From assembly GCF_002632615.1 (NCBI RefSeq), contig NZ_NITZ01000010.1:62001-126000 (forward strand): DNA of 64,000 nt, read 5' to 3'. The notes beneath the pieces were generated by a model. It was not told the origin of the DNA, did not search any database, and saw only the letters and a program-made list of their open reading frames with translations. Shown here in pieces: positions 34,466 to 42,798 of this stretch. Made by a program: the position numbers and the translations under genes. The stretch is from Xenorhabdus miraniensis (GTDB lineage: Bacteria; Pseudomonadota; Gammaproteobacteria; Enterobacterales; Enterobacteriaceae). Numbering within the stretch: position 1 is the first letter of the stretch; the number at the start of each line of letters is the position of its first letter.

Positions 34466-34663
34466 TTTTGACCTGCTTTCTCAGCCTTAAAAATAGATCT
34501 TCTGTCACTTATCTTCAGGCTATCATACCTCAATCCCGCCAATTGGCAGGACTAATTACAACAAAAGGCAATTCCTGCTTTTTTTTGTGGACACTTACAG
34601 GCATAGTAACGCCAGATGACAATCTATCAAGTTCACGATCATTACCACTAAGGAGTTGTTTGT

Positions 34664-34927
34664 ATGTATACTGTCATTTTTGGCCGCCCAGGTTGCCCAT
34701 ACTGCGTTCGTGCTAAAGAACTCGCTGAAAAATTAAAAGCAGAGCGCGACGATTTTGATTATCGCTATGTTGATATCTGGGCTGAGAACATCACCAAAGA
34801 CGACTTATCAAAAACAGTAGGTAAGCCTGTTGAAACTGTTCCTCAAATTTTCATTGATGAGAAGCACATCGGTGGCTGCACTGACTTTGAAGCTTACGCT
34901 AAAGAAAATCTAGCGCTATACGAATAA
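34664..34927 (+). CDS. grxA: Glutaredoxin 1
   Basis: Small glutathione-dependent disulfide reductase that reduces ribonucleotide reductase and deactivates OxyR. 87 residues; the redox centre is Cys11-Pro-Tyr-Cys14, the cis-proline loop is TVPQIFIDEKHIGG, and CTDF forms the glutathione site. AAGGAG precedes the ATG at good spacing. It is divergent from ybjC, as in E. coli. Confidence 0.98.
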   Translation: MYTVIFGRPGCPYCVRAKELAEKLKAERDDFDYRYVDIWAENITKDDLSKTVGKPVETVPQIFIDEKHIGGCTDFEAYAKENLALYE

Positions 34928-34967
34928 CAAAAAAATAACTAGCCAGAAACGCAAAGCATCAAAAAAG

Positions 34968-35007
34968 CCGCTATCCAGCCGAAAACGTTTACCTTACTGG
35001 ATAGCGG
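34968..35007. terminator. Hairpin downstream of grxA
   Basis: Perfect 11-bp stem CCGCTATCCAG / CTGGATAGCGG with an 18-base loop. The plus-strand side lacks a T tract; read on the minus strand it is followed by TTTTTT, so it looks best as a leftward terminator although no leftward gene lies to its right. Confidence 0.65.
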
Positions 35008-35080
35008 TAACCTGAGCTATACCCCCTTCAAAAAAATTCACCCCTCAGAAAAAATTTTTCATTTTTTTTTCTCAATGATG

Positions 35081-35109
35081 AGAACTTTCACTCCATAGTG
35101 TAGTCTTAA
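35081..35109 (+). promoter_or_regulatory. Sigma-E-type promoter of rybB
   Basis: GAACTT at 35082-35087 and TCTTA at 35104-35108 are separated by 16 bases, close to the sigma-E consensus GGAACTT - 15/16 - TCTRA. The predicted RNA start GCCACTGC at 35115 is six bases after the -10 element. E. coli rybB is known to be sigma-E-dependent. Confidence 0.8.
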
Positions 35110-35114
35110 CTATT

Positions 35115-35193
35115 GCCACTGCTTTTCTTTGATGTCCCCATATTGAGGAGCCCGATAGTCATCCACTTTGGTTAAAGGCTATCGGGTTTTTTT
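35115..35193 (+). ncRNA. rybB: Small regulatory RNA RybB
   Basis: The 5' end GCCACTGCTTTTCTTTGA, the seed that pairs with outer-membrane porin mRNAs, is identical to E. coli RybB, and the following TGTCCCCAT...GGAGCCC is near-identical. The 3' end is a Rho-independent terminator: CCCGATAG / CTATCGGG (35151-35158 and 35179-35186) followed by seven T. The terminator stem differs in sequence from E. coli but keeps the fold. Length is about 79 nt. Expected role: Hfq-dependent repression of porin and other envelope mRNAs during envelope stress. Position between grxA and ybjG matches the E. coli neighbourhood. Confidence 0.95.
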
Positions 35194-35401
35194 GTTGTTT
35201 TTGTGTTAATTACAAGAGAGATGACTTTTCGTTACTATCACCGCTATATTATTTACTCATATGGTTTCAACAATAGTTAAATAAAGTGATGAATCAAAGT
35301 GATCATATTTATGACTTTGTATTATAAAATTACTATTTTAACTTTAAGTTGCTAAAATAAAATCATCATGTTACGTAAATATCACGTTTGTGAGGCTTAC
35401 T

Positions 35402-36010
35402 TTGCTAGAACAACTTAACCACAAATTGTTTCTTTTTATCAATGCAACACCCGATTCATCACCCACAATGATTTGGCTTGCAGTCTTTATCGCAAAATAT
35501 TTAGTATTTGTTTATCCCATCACATTAGCCATTTGTTGGCTTTGGGGCAAAGAAGAAGCCATCACACATCAACGTACGGTCGTCAGTAAATCCTGTATCG
35601 CTTTTGCCTTTGGAATAGCAGTATCCTATATCCTTGGCATACTTGTTCCACACGCCAGACCGTTTGTTGAAGGTTTTGGCTATAATTTTCTCTATCATGC
35701 CCCTACGGAATCTTTTCCGAGTAACCATGGCACAGCCGTATTCACTTTCGCATTAGCATTCATCTTATGGCATCGAATCTGGTCAGGTGTAAGCCTAATA
35801 GTTATTGCCTGCGCCATTGCCTGGTCCCGTGTCTATGTTGGTGTGCACTGGCCGATTGATATGATTGGTGCATTTTTAGTGAGCCTATTAGGATGTGCTT
35901 TCTCTCAGGTATTTTGGAGCCTGTATGGTGAGCGTTTGCAAAGTAAACTTACCCGCCTTTACCAGTTCTGTTGTGCATTCTTAATCCGAAAAGGGTTGGT
36001 AAAAAATTAG
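35402..36010 (+). CDS. ybjG: Undecaprenyl-diphosphate phosphatase (PAP2 family) YbjG
   Basis: Inner-membrane PAP2 phosphatase that recycles undecaprenyl pyrophosphate to the monophosphate carrier at the periplasmic face. About 202 residues with five or six membrane segments. The phosphatase motifs are HARPFVE, SFPSNHG and SRVYVGVHWPIDM. The chosen start is TTG 35402: it gives MLEQLN, matching E. coli MLENLN, with GAGG eight bases upstream. A GTG at 35390 is in frame but overlaps that ribosome site. E. coli ybjG lies beside dacC, which here is 2.5 kb away. Confidence 0.94.
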   Translation: MLEQLNHKLFLFINATPDSSPTMIWLAVFIAKYLVFVYPITLAICWLWGKEEAITHQRTVVSKSCIAFAFGIAVSYILGILVPHARPFVEGFGYNFLYHAPTESFPSNHGTAVFTFALAFILWHRIWSGVSLIVIACAIAWSRVYVGVHWPIDMIGAFLVSLLGCAFSQVFWSLYGERLQSKLTRLYQFCCAFLIRKGLVKN

Positions 36011-36167
36011 TCAAATCTCAAAGTCATATCCTATTAGATTGCAAATCGCAGCGCTGCACAATTTGCAAAATGAAAGGTAACAATATGTCGCTGGAAATTC
36101 ATACTAGTAACGAGTTTCCAGTGAACATTTACATTTTAAACTCTAATCCTTTAATGTAATTAGGTTT

Positions 36168-36205
36168 ACCTTAAACCCAGTAGGCTTGTTAAATTTAAGG
36201 TTTTA
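36168..36205 (+). terminator. Terminator-like hairpin after ybjG
   Basis: 8-bp stem ACCTTAAA / TTTAAGGT with an 18-base loop, then TTTATTTTATT. Confidence 0.55.
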
Positions 36206-36744
36206 TTTTATTCAATTTATTTCGTAACATTTATGTTACTCTATGTAAACAGACAAAATATCCAAATAAAACCCTTCGTTATATTTAACAATATACAACC
36301 ATAAAATGATTATCATTTCTTCACAAATACAGATTCAGTGATTGATATTTACACACAACGATCAACTAAAGATAATAGTTCCATTAACACATAATCAATA
36401 AAAACAAAGTAATAAGAAAAAGAAAAAACACCATATTTAATTAAGAAATTAAATCTAATTTTCTATTAAAAATCAATATATTACAGAGCAATCCAAGTTA
36501 AACCAAAAAGACAAAAATAAAAAATTAACATTAATTATATTTATTTAAATATTTATTAACTAACAATCGAGAAATTTATTAATATATGAATATTATTGAA
36601 TGATAATATAGGTCAATATGAGAATTTAAAACAAAAATAATGATATCATCCTTGTTAAGTTCTTCATTCTATTTTCTTTAATATTTGATCAACATTTCAG
36701 CAAAGATCTATAACATCTTTCCTTTTTTATATAAATCTTGCAAT

Positions 36745-36760
36745 TGCGAGAGTGATCACG
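36745..36760. promoter_or_regulatory. Candidate CRP site upstream of sdaC
   Basis: TGCGA-N6-TCACG matches the CRP consensus TGTGA-N6-TCACA at 8 of 10 positions. It is 315 bases before sdaC. E. coli sdaC is known to be CRP-activated and Lrp-repressed, but the distance requires a long leader. Confidence 0.45.
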
Positions 36761-36914
36761 GTACATTTCACTGAAAATAAATATATTTCCCTATCAAAAG
36801 TCAGGAGTTAAATTTTTTGATTTGGGCATTAAAGATACAGTGAACAAGAGTTACAGCTCCTTTTCCTTTGTTTAAATGTTCTGTTTTAAATGAACATATT
36901 TTGGCCAAATTATT

Positions 36915-36942
36915 AATGTAGTAATAAAAATGTAGTAATAAA
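36915..36942. repeat. 14-bp tandem duplication
   Basis: AATGTAGTAATAAA occurs twice head to tail in the sdaC upstream region. Confidence 0.8.
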
Positions 36943-37074
36943 AACGTTTAGATAAACATCAACGCAATATCTGACAACTTATTATTCATATAAAAATCCA
37001 AGTCGCGCATTTAATTAATGTGCGAGCTTAGCAGTTTTTAAATTTTACTTTACCGCGTTATTTCGGAGATATTT

Positions 37075-38379
37075 ATGGACACATCTCAATCATGTTCAAT
37101 CGCATCCCCTGCTGCCAGCAAAAGCGAGCACGCTACCTGGCGTAAATCAGACACTGTATGGATGTTGGGGTTATATGGCACAGCTATTGGCGCTGGTGTT
37201 TTGTTTCTTCCCATCAATGCTGGCATCGGTGGCTTGATTCCTCTTATTATCATGGCGATACTCGCTCTTCCCATGACATTTTTTGCTCACCGTGGGATGT
37301 GTCGTTTTGTTTTATCTGGCAAAAGCAGCGGTGGAGATATCACCGGCGTGGTAGAAGAACATTTTGGTAAAGTTGCAGGTTTTCTGATCACTATTCTCTA
37401 CTTCTTTGCCATTTACCCTATCCTGCTGGTTTACAGCGTGGCACTGACCAACACAGTAGAAAGCTTTATCGTAAACCAGTTACAAATGAGCGCTCCACCA
37501 CGTGCACTGCTGGCACTTATCTTGCTTCTTGGTGTAATGAGCATCATCCGCTTCGGTGAGCAAGTTATCGTCAAGGCCATGAGCGTACTGGTATTCCCAT
37601 TCGTCACTGTTTTAATGTTGTTGGCTGTGTATTTGATTCCTCATTGGAACACCGCTATCTTTGATACTCTGTCACTGGACAGTGCGATGTCGTCAACAAG
37701 CAATCATGGTCTGCTATTCACTTTGTGGCTGGCGCTCCCTGTTATGATTTTCTCTTTCAACCACTCGCCAATCATCTCTGCATTTGCAGTAGCAAAGCGT
37801 GAAGAGTACGGTGAACATGCAGAGAAAAAATGCTCACGCATTCTGGGTTATGCTCACATCATGATGGTAGTGACTGTCATGTTTTTTGTCTTTAGCTGCG
37901 TACTGAGCCTGTCTCCTGAAAATTTGGCAGAGGCAAAAGCACAAAACATTACTATTTTGTCTTATCTGGCTAACCATTTCCGTGTACCCACTATTGAATA
38001 CATAGCTCCATTCATTGCTTTCATTGCCATTACCAAATCTTTCCTTGGTCACTATCTGGGTGCCCGTGAAGGTTTCAATGGTATTGTGAACAAGGCGTTG
38101 AGCACTCAAGGCAAAACAATTCAGCACAAAACGCTGAATCGTATCACTAGCCTCTTTATGTTAGTCAGTGCGTGGATCATAGCTACACTTAACCCAAGTA
38201 TTCTGGATATCATCCAGTCACTGGGTGGCCCTGTTATTGCCATGATCCTGTTCATCATGCCAATGTATGCTATTCATAAAGTTCCGGCTATGCGCAAGTA
38301 TGCAGGCAAACCAAGCAATATCTTTGTTGTAGCAGCAGGTTCAATTGCTATTTCTGCGGCAATTTATTCAGTCATGTAA
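37075..38379 (+). CDS. sdaC: Serine/proton symporter SdaC
   Basis: High-capacity L-serine uptake permease of the hydroxy/aromatic amino-acid permease family. 434 residues with about eleven membrane helices. GLYGTAIGAGVLFLPINAG near residue 33 is the family's first helix, and SFNHSPIISAFAVAKREEYG marks the SdaC/TdcC group. The ATG follows CGGAG. In E. coli it is followed by the serine deaminase gene sdaB; here the downstream gene is dacC on the opposite strand, so the transporter stands alone. Confidence 0.96.
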   Translation: MDTSQSCSIASPAASKSEHATWRKSDTVWMLGLYGTAIGAGVLFLPINAGIGGLIPLIIMAILALPMTFFAHRGMCRFVLSGKSSGGDITGVVEEHFGKVAGFLITILYFFAIYPILLVYSVALTNTVESFIVNQLQMSAPPRALLALILLLGVMSIIRFGEQVIVKAMSVLVFPFVTVLMLLAVYLIPHWNTAIFDTLSLDSAMSSTSNHGLLFTLWLALPVMIFSFNHSPIISAFAVAKREEYGEHAEKKCSRILGYAHIMMVVTVMFFVFSCVLSLSPENLAEAKAQNITILSYLANHFRVPTIEYIAPFIAFIAITKSFLGHYLGAREGFNGIVNKALSTQGKTIQHKTLNRITSLFMLVSAWIIATLNPSILDIIQSLGGPVIAMILFIMPMYAIHKVPAMRKYAGKPSNIFVVAAGSIAISAAIYSVM

Positions 38380-38417
38380 TCAACGTAAAAAAAGCTGCTG
38401 TTTGTGCGGCAGCACCA

Positions 38418-38456
38418 AAAAAATGCCAGTCACCAAAAGGTTGACTGGCATTTTTT
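38418..38456. terminator. Bidirectional terminator between sdaC and dacC
   Basis: 15-bp stem AAAAAATGCCAGTCA / TGACTGGCATTTTTT with a 9-base loop. T runs lie on both strands. Confidence 0.9.
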
Positions 38457-38501
38457 CACGTCATGTTGTTATGTAGATTTATCAAGTCTTTTTAGCTCTT
38501 A

Positions 38502-39710
38502 CTAACTGAATAACGAACTAAACCAACCACTCACGGTTTTTACAACGAAATCCCACATACGACCAAAGAAACCACTTTCTTCCACAGCTTCTTTAACTAC
38601 CAACGGACGCTGATCAATAACTTTATCATTGAGCATAAAATTCACAGTGCCCACCGCTTGGTTTTTCGCCAGCGGTGCTTCAAGGGAAGTTTGATTCAAT
38701 GTAAAACTGGCTTTTAAATTGCCTACCTGCCCACGAGGCACTATCACTGAAGCATCTTTTTCAACCCCTAAAGCAACCTCTGAACGCGTCCCGTACCATA
38801 CTTTTTCCGTCACCAGCGTATCACTGGCCTTTAGAGGGATCGCCGATTCATAAAAGCGAAATCCCCACGCTAAAAGTTTTTCACTGTCAGAAAAACGCAT
38901 CCGATCACTGGGGGCACCCAATACCACCGAAATCAAACGCATTGGCCCTTCTGTTGCCGATGCGACCAGATTATAGCCAGCGCCACTGGTGTGTCCGGTT
39001 TTAACCCCATCCACATTCATATTTTTATTCCACAACAGGCGATTGCGGTTAGGCTGGCGGATGTTGTTAAAAGTGAATTCTTTTTCTTTATTCAGAGCAT
39101 ACTCTTCCGGCACATCACGGATCATAGCCTGACTTAAAAGCGCCATATCATGGGCGGTACTATATTGCCCGGCCGCATCCAGACCATGGACAGTTTTAAA
39201 ATGAGTATTCGTCAGTTTCAGTGTTTTTGAATATTTATTCATTAAATCAACAAATGTATCCTGACTGCCTGCCACATAATCAGCAAGAGCAATACTGGCA
39301 TCATTACCGGACTGGATGACAATGCCACGGTTCAGATCTATAACCTTAACTCTGTCACCCGGTTTCAAAAACATTAAGGATGAACCTTTAAGCACTGGAT
39401 TACCCGTAGCCCAGGCATCTTTACCAACGGTTACCATATCTTCTGTAGAAATTTTTCCTGACTTAATCGCCTGCCCAATGACATAGCTAGTCATCATTTT
39501 GGTTAAACTTGCCGGATCTAACCGCTCATCAGCATTATTTGAAGCTAGAATTTTTCCGCTGGCATAATCTATTAATACATAAGCTTTCGCATCAATTTCA
39601 GGTGCAGCGGGTTCGTCCACTGCATACACATTGGCACTCGCTAACCAAAAAACACTTAAGCCAACAACAAAAGATTTTATTACCGGTGTCTGTTGTTTTT
39701 TTTTCATCAT
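38502..39710 (-). CDS. dacC: D-alanyl-D-alanine carboxypeptidase (PBP6, DacC)
   Basis: Membrane-tethered penicillin-binding protein that removes the terminal D-Ala of peptidoglycan pentapeptides. 402 residues. Signal peptide ends near NVYAVDE. The catalytic serine is in SLTK, with SGN and KTG ([12 protein letters not shown]) motifs; the C-terminal amphipathic anchor is [25 protein letters not shown]. [23 protein letters not shown] sequence and position near ybjG favour DacC over DacA. The start (ATG ATG) is followed by nine consecutive A, a possible slippage site. Confidence 0.95.
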   Translation of the reverse strand: MMKKKQQTPVIKSFVVGLSVFWLASANVYAVDEPAAPEIDAKAYVLIDYASGKILASNNADERLDPASLTKMMTSYVIGQAIKSGKISTEDMVTVGKDAWATGNPVLKGSSLMFLKPGDRVKVIDLNRGIVIQSGNDASIALADYVAGSQDTFVDLMNKYSKTLKLTNTHFKTVHGLDAAGQYSTAHDMALLSQAMIRDVPEEYALNKEKEFTFNNIRQPNRNRLLWNKNMNVDGVKTGHTSGAGYNLVASATEGPMRLISVVLGAPSDRMRFSDSEKLLAWGFRFYESAIPLKASDTLVTEKVWYGTRSEVALGVEKDASVIVPRGQVGNLKASFTLNQTSLEAPLAKNQAVGTVNFMLNDKVIDQRPLVVKEAVEESGFFGRMWDFVVKTVSGWFSSLFS

Positions 39711-39894
39711 CAGTCGCCCTTCTCTTTACCACCCAATTTTGTATATATCCACAAAGTAAACATAAAAACTCTATTAATATAGGATGTTATAAGAGAAGAC
39801 TCCAACCCAATAACGTAAAGATTTTCTTGTTATTAGTCTGATTTTGTTATCATATTATCAATTATTCGGAATGATCTTACATAAGGCGAAAATA

Positions 39895-40515
39895 ATGCTA
39901 ACAATCTGGGGTCGTAAAAACTCATCAAACGTGAAAAAAGTGCTTTGGTGTCTGGAAGAACTAAACGTGCCATATCAACAAATTGATATCGGTGGCAAAT
40001 TTGGCAAACTCAATGATCCTGAATACCTGCGTATGAACCCCAATGCAGTTATTCCTTGTTTGCAAGAAGACGATTTTATCTTATGGGAATCCAACGCAAT
40101 TGTTCGTTACGTTGCTGCGAAATTTGGCAAAGACAGCCTTTATCCAGCCGATCTTCAAGAAAGAGCCAGCGTTGAAAAATGGATGGATTGGGTAGGTTGC
40201 AACCTCTTTCCTCCCATTAAACAATTCATGATCAGTTTTATCAGAACTCCGAAAGAACAACGCGACCCTAAAATTGTCGCTCAATCTTTAGCAGAGATTG
40301 AAAAATTGCTGAAAATTGTCGATGACACCCTAAGCAAGCAACAATATCTTTCCGGCAATAAATTTGGCATGGCTGATATTGCCTTGGCTCCGCTGGCCTA
40401 TTTATGGTTAAACGTAGATGTAGAGCGCCCATCTCTGCCAAACCTAGGGCGCTGGTATCAATTACTGACCGAGCGACCTGCTTTTAAAAAGATTGTTATG
40501 ATAGAAATTAATTAA
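39895..40515 (+). CDS. Glutathione S-transferase, GstB-like
   Basis: 206 residues from the ATG at 39895 (AAGG nine bases upstream); an upstream in-frame ATG would add 17 residues without family support. The N-terminal thioredoxin-like domain (1-80) has WGRKNSSNVKKVLW, NPNAVIPCL and the glutathione-binding ESNAIVRYV. The C-terminal helical domain has GMADIALAPLAYLW and ends RWYQLLTERPAFKK. It resembles E. coli GstB, which can act on bromoacetate, but the substrate here is unknown. Convergent with yeeZ. Confidence 0.9.
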   Translation: MLTIWGRKNSSNVKKVLWCLEELNVPYQQIDIGGKFGKLNDPEYLRMNPNAVIPCLQEDDFILWESNAIVRYVAAKFGKDSLYPADLQERASVEKWMDWVGCNLFPPIKQFMISFIRTPKEQRDPKIVAQSLAEIEKLLKIVDDTLSKQQYLSGNKFGMADIALAPLAYLWLNVDVERPSLPNLGRWYQLLTERPAFKKIVMIEIN

Positions 40516-40534
40516 GCTTTTGCTTGTGAGTTTA

Positions 40535-41368
40535 TTAACTCATTGGCATTCTGCCGGGATCTGGAAACTGATACTTAAACCCTAGTTCCCGACAGATACG
40601 GCTACCATCAACTATTTTGCTTTCAATTACTGTACCCTCTGACTGCAAAAATTCTGGCGGAGTCAGATCAAGTTGACGACTAACTAATGGATAAAACTCA
40701 GCTCTTTTCGGATGTATGGGGGCACACAAATTAAAGATATGTCCGCCTTCCGGTTGTTGAATAAGCAACTTAATAGCAGAAATAACATCATCTTGATGAA
40801 CCAAATTGACCGCATTTTCTCCTCCCTTGAGTGCCTTCCTTCCAGCGAGAAAACGCCCCGCATGGCGCCCATTACCAACCAAACCCGCTAAACGTAATAT
40901 ATCGACCGATGTATTAGGTAGTTTATGCAGCCAATTTTCCAACTCAACCAACGCCTTTGCTGATTCAGTTTCGGGAGACAGTGGTTCATCTTCATTGATG
41001 TAACCAACAAGCGAGCCATAAACTGAAGTTGAGCTGGTGAAAATAATCCGTGGAATTGAATATGCAAGCGCAGTATCAACAACCAGTTGCACTGCTTTCA
41101 CATACCCCTCTCCACCACCAGCAACACCACTAACGGGCAATGTCAAAACCAGTACATCAACAGACATCAGTTGATCAAGATCATCTGCATCACAGATAAT
41201 TTGAGGGTCCAGATTCAATAAGTAACAATCCACTCCACACATACATGCAGCTTCAACGCCATCCGATGTTGTTTTACTGCCAACGACCTGCATACCACTA
41301 CTTAGTAATGCTTGCGCCAATGGCATTCCTAACCAGCCTAGTCCAATAATAGAAACTTTTTTTACCAT
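40535..41368 (-). CDS. yeeZ: NAD(P)-dependent epimerase/dehydratase-like protein YeeZ
   Basis: 277 residues. Rossmann-fold N-terminus VSIIGLGWLGMPLAQAL, then SKTTSDGVEAA, IIFTSSTSVYG and DILRLAGLVGNGRHAGRF place it in the atypical extended SDR group typified by E. coli YeeZ. The substrate is unknown. GGGAG precedes the ATG. It is divergent from hisL as in E. coli, which fixes the orthology. Confidence 0.95.
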   Translation of the reverse strand: MVKKVSIIGLGWLGMPLAQALLSSGMQVVGSKTTSDGVEAACMCGVDCYLLNLDPQIICDADDLDQLMSVDVLVLTLPVSGVAGGGEGYVKAVQLVVDTALAYSIPRIIFTSSTSVYGSLVGYINEDEPLSPETESAKALVELENWLHKLPNTSVDILRLAGLVGNGRHAGRFLAGRKALKGGENAVNLVHQDDVISAIKLLIQQPEGGHIFNLCAPIHPKRAEFYPLVSRQLDLTPPEFLQSEGTVIESKIVDGSRICRELGFKYQFPDPGRMPMS

Positions 41369-41693
41369 GGCTCTCCCCCAAGACTGACATGATTTTGATT
41401 ATTAGGTCAATATATGACCATGGCTAACATTACCCGTATATCTTCCTAATGACAACAACCCTCATTTATGATGAAAAACAATTAATTAACACAAAATAAA
41501 TATCTTTTTTTAAAAAAAAGTTTGCTTTTCATACATAAAATCATATAGGTTAAACAGCAAGCAACCAATCCTTAGTCGCAAACATAACGTTAAGTATAGT
41601 TATCATTAAGTGCGGTTATCATTAAGTACATATATACCCTTTATAAAAATAGCACTTACATAACATCAAACGTAGATAGAGAGCTTTCACATT
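41369..41693. other. yeeZ-hisL divergent intergenic region
   Basis: 325 bases, AT-rich, without a gene. It must contain the his promoter; a TATAAA at 41642-41647 is a possible -10 element 46 bases before hisL. A short repeat at 41599-41630 lies where the -35 region would be. Confidence 0.55.
41599..41630. repeat. 16-bp tandem repeat near the his promoter
   Basis: GTTATCATTAAGTGCG is followed directly by GTTATCATTAAGTACA; a degenerate third copy (TAACGTTAAGTATA) precedes them. Confidence 0.7.
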
Positions 41694-41741
41694 ATGAACC
41701 GTATTCAATTCAGCCATCATCATCACCATCATCCTGATTAG
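41694..41741 (+). CDS. hisL: his operon leader peptide
   Basis: Fifteen codons, MNRIQFSHHHHHHPD then TAG, with six consecutive histidine codons. Ribosome stalling at these codons when charged tRNA-His is scarce is the established basis of his attenuation. It lies directly before the attenuator. Confidence 0.97.
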   Translation: MNRIQFSHHHHHHPD

Positions 41742-41762
41742 TCTTTCAGGCTGCTGCGTGCT

Positions 41763-41836
41763 GGAAGACATTTAATCCGTCTTCCGGTGGCATGAATACG
41801 ACAAAACCCTCGGAAGATTTTCCGGGGGTTTTTTGT
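41763..41836 (+). promoter_or_regulatory. his operon attenuator
   Basis: GGAAGAC / GTCTTCC (41763-41769 and 41779-41785) forms an upstream hairpin. The terminator is a stem of about 12 bp centred on CCCTCGGA / TCCGGGGG (41803-41814 and 41821-41832), with one G-T pair, followed by a T run. The first hairpin's 3' arm (CTTCCGG) can also pair with CGGAAG of the terminator's 5' arm, consistent with an antiterminator. Confidence 0.9.
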
Positions 41837-41892
41837 TTCTGGCTTCTACGATTTAAACACTGACCGAATATTAAGATAGGGTAAAACACAAC

Positions 41893-42792
41893 ATGTTAGA
41901 TAAAACACGCTTACGGATAGCCATTCAGAAATCAGGCCGCCTTAGTGATGATTCCAGAACATTGCTGGCGCGCTGTGGGATCAAAATCAATTTACAACAA
42001 CAGCGCCTGATTGCATTTGCAGAAAATATGCCCATTGATATCCTGCGCGTCCGCGACGATGATATCCCTGGCCTGGTTATGGATGGTGTTGTCGATTTGG
42101 GCATTATCGGTGAAAACGTTCTTGAAGAAGAATTACTGACTCGTCAGGCACAAGGAGAAACCCCGAGTTATTTAACGTTACGTCGTCTGGATTTTGGTGA
42201 CTGCCGTCTTTCCCTCGCGGCTTCCTTTGATTGCGAGTATACAGGGGTGGAATGCCTGCAAGATGCCCGTATTGCCACATCTTATCCACACTTACTAAAA
42301 CGTTATTTAGATCAGAAAGGCATACGCTTCAAATCCTGCCTCCTCAATGGTTCTGTTGAAGTTGCACCTCGTGCAGGACTAGCGGATGCCATTTGTGATT
42401 TAGTTTCAACCGGTGCCACATTGGAAGCCAACGGATTGCGGGAAGTTGAAGTGATTTATCGCTCAAAAGCCTGCCTTATCCAACGTGATGGAGAGATGCC
42501 AGAAGCTAAGCAACGGCTCATCGACAAACTGATGCTCCGCATTCAAGGGGTCATTCAGGCACGAGAATCCAAATACATCATGCTACACGCTCCCAATGAT
42601 AAGTTGGAAGAGATTATTTCCCTACTGCCGGGAGCCGAACGCCCCACCATTCTGCCACTCGCAGGCGCACAAAATCGTGTCGCTATGCACATGGTCAGCA
42701 GTGAAACACTATTCTGGGAAACGATGGAAAAACTCAAGGCATTGGGTGCGAGTTCCATTCTCGTTCTGCCAATTGAAAAAATGATGGAGTAA
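41893..42792 (+). CDS. hisG: ATP phosphoribosyltransferase
   Basis: First, feedback-inhibited step of histidine synthesis: ATP plus PRPP to phosphoribosyl-ATP. 299 residues, the long homohexameric form: catalytic domains [15 protein letters not shown], ...[12 protein letters not shown], and the PRPP loop [14 protein letters not shown], followed by the C-terminal histidine-binding ACT-like domain (about 225-299). First structural gene of the operon, 57 bases after the attenuator. Confidence 0.99.
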   Translation: MLDKTRLRIAIQKSGRLSDDSRTLLARCGIKINLQQQRLIAFAENMPIDILRVRDDDIPGLVMDGVVDLGIIGENVLEEELLTRQAQGETPSYLTLRRLDFGDCRLSLAASFDCEYTGVECLQDARIATSYPHLLKRYLDQKGIRFKSCLLNGSVEVAPRAGLADAICDLVSTGATLEANGLREVEVIYRSKACLIQRDGEMPEAKQRLIDKLMLRIQGVIQARESKYIMLHAPNDKLEEIISLLPGAERPTILPLAGAQNRVAMHMVSSETLFWETMEKLKALGASSILVLPIEKMME

Positions 42793-42798
42793 AACTTG

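Larger units (their letters stand above)
36011..37074. other. 1.06-kb AT-rich region upstream of sdaC
   Basis: No convincing gene on either strand; very AT-rich with many A and T runs. It contains a terminator-like hairpin (36168-36205), a candidate CRP site (36745-36760), a 14-bp tandem duplication (36915-36942) and the CGGAG ribosome site of sdaC. Size suggests either complex regulation of sdaC or decayed sequence. Confidence 0.7.

Noticed and set aside
35262..35285. PhoP-box-like direct repeat (GGTTTC...TAGTTA) before ybjG
   Set aside because: Too many mismatches to the PhoP consensus to support, although E. coli ybjG is PhoP-regulated.
35971..36159. 62-codon open frame after ybjG
   Set aside because: It overlaps the end of ybjG, has no ribosome site and a composition unlike coding DNA.
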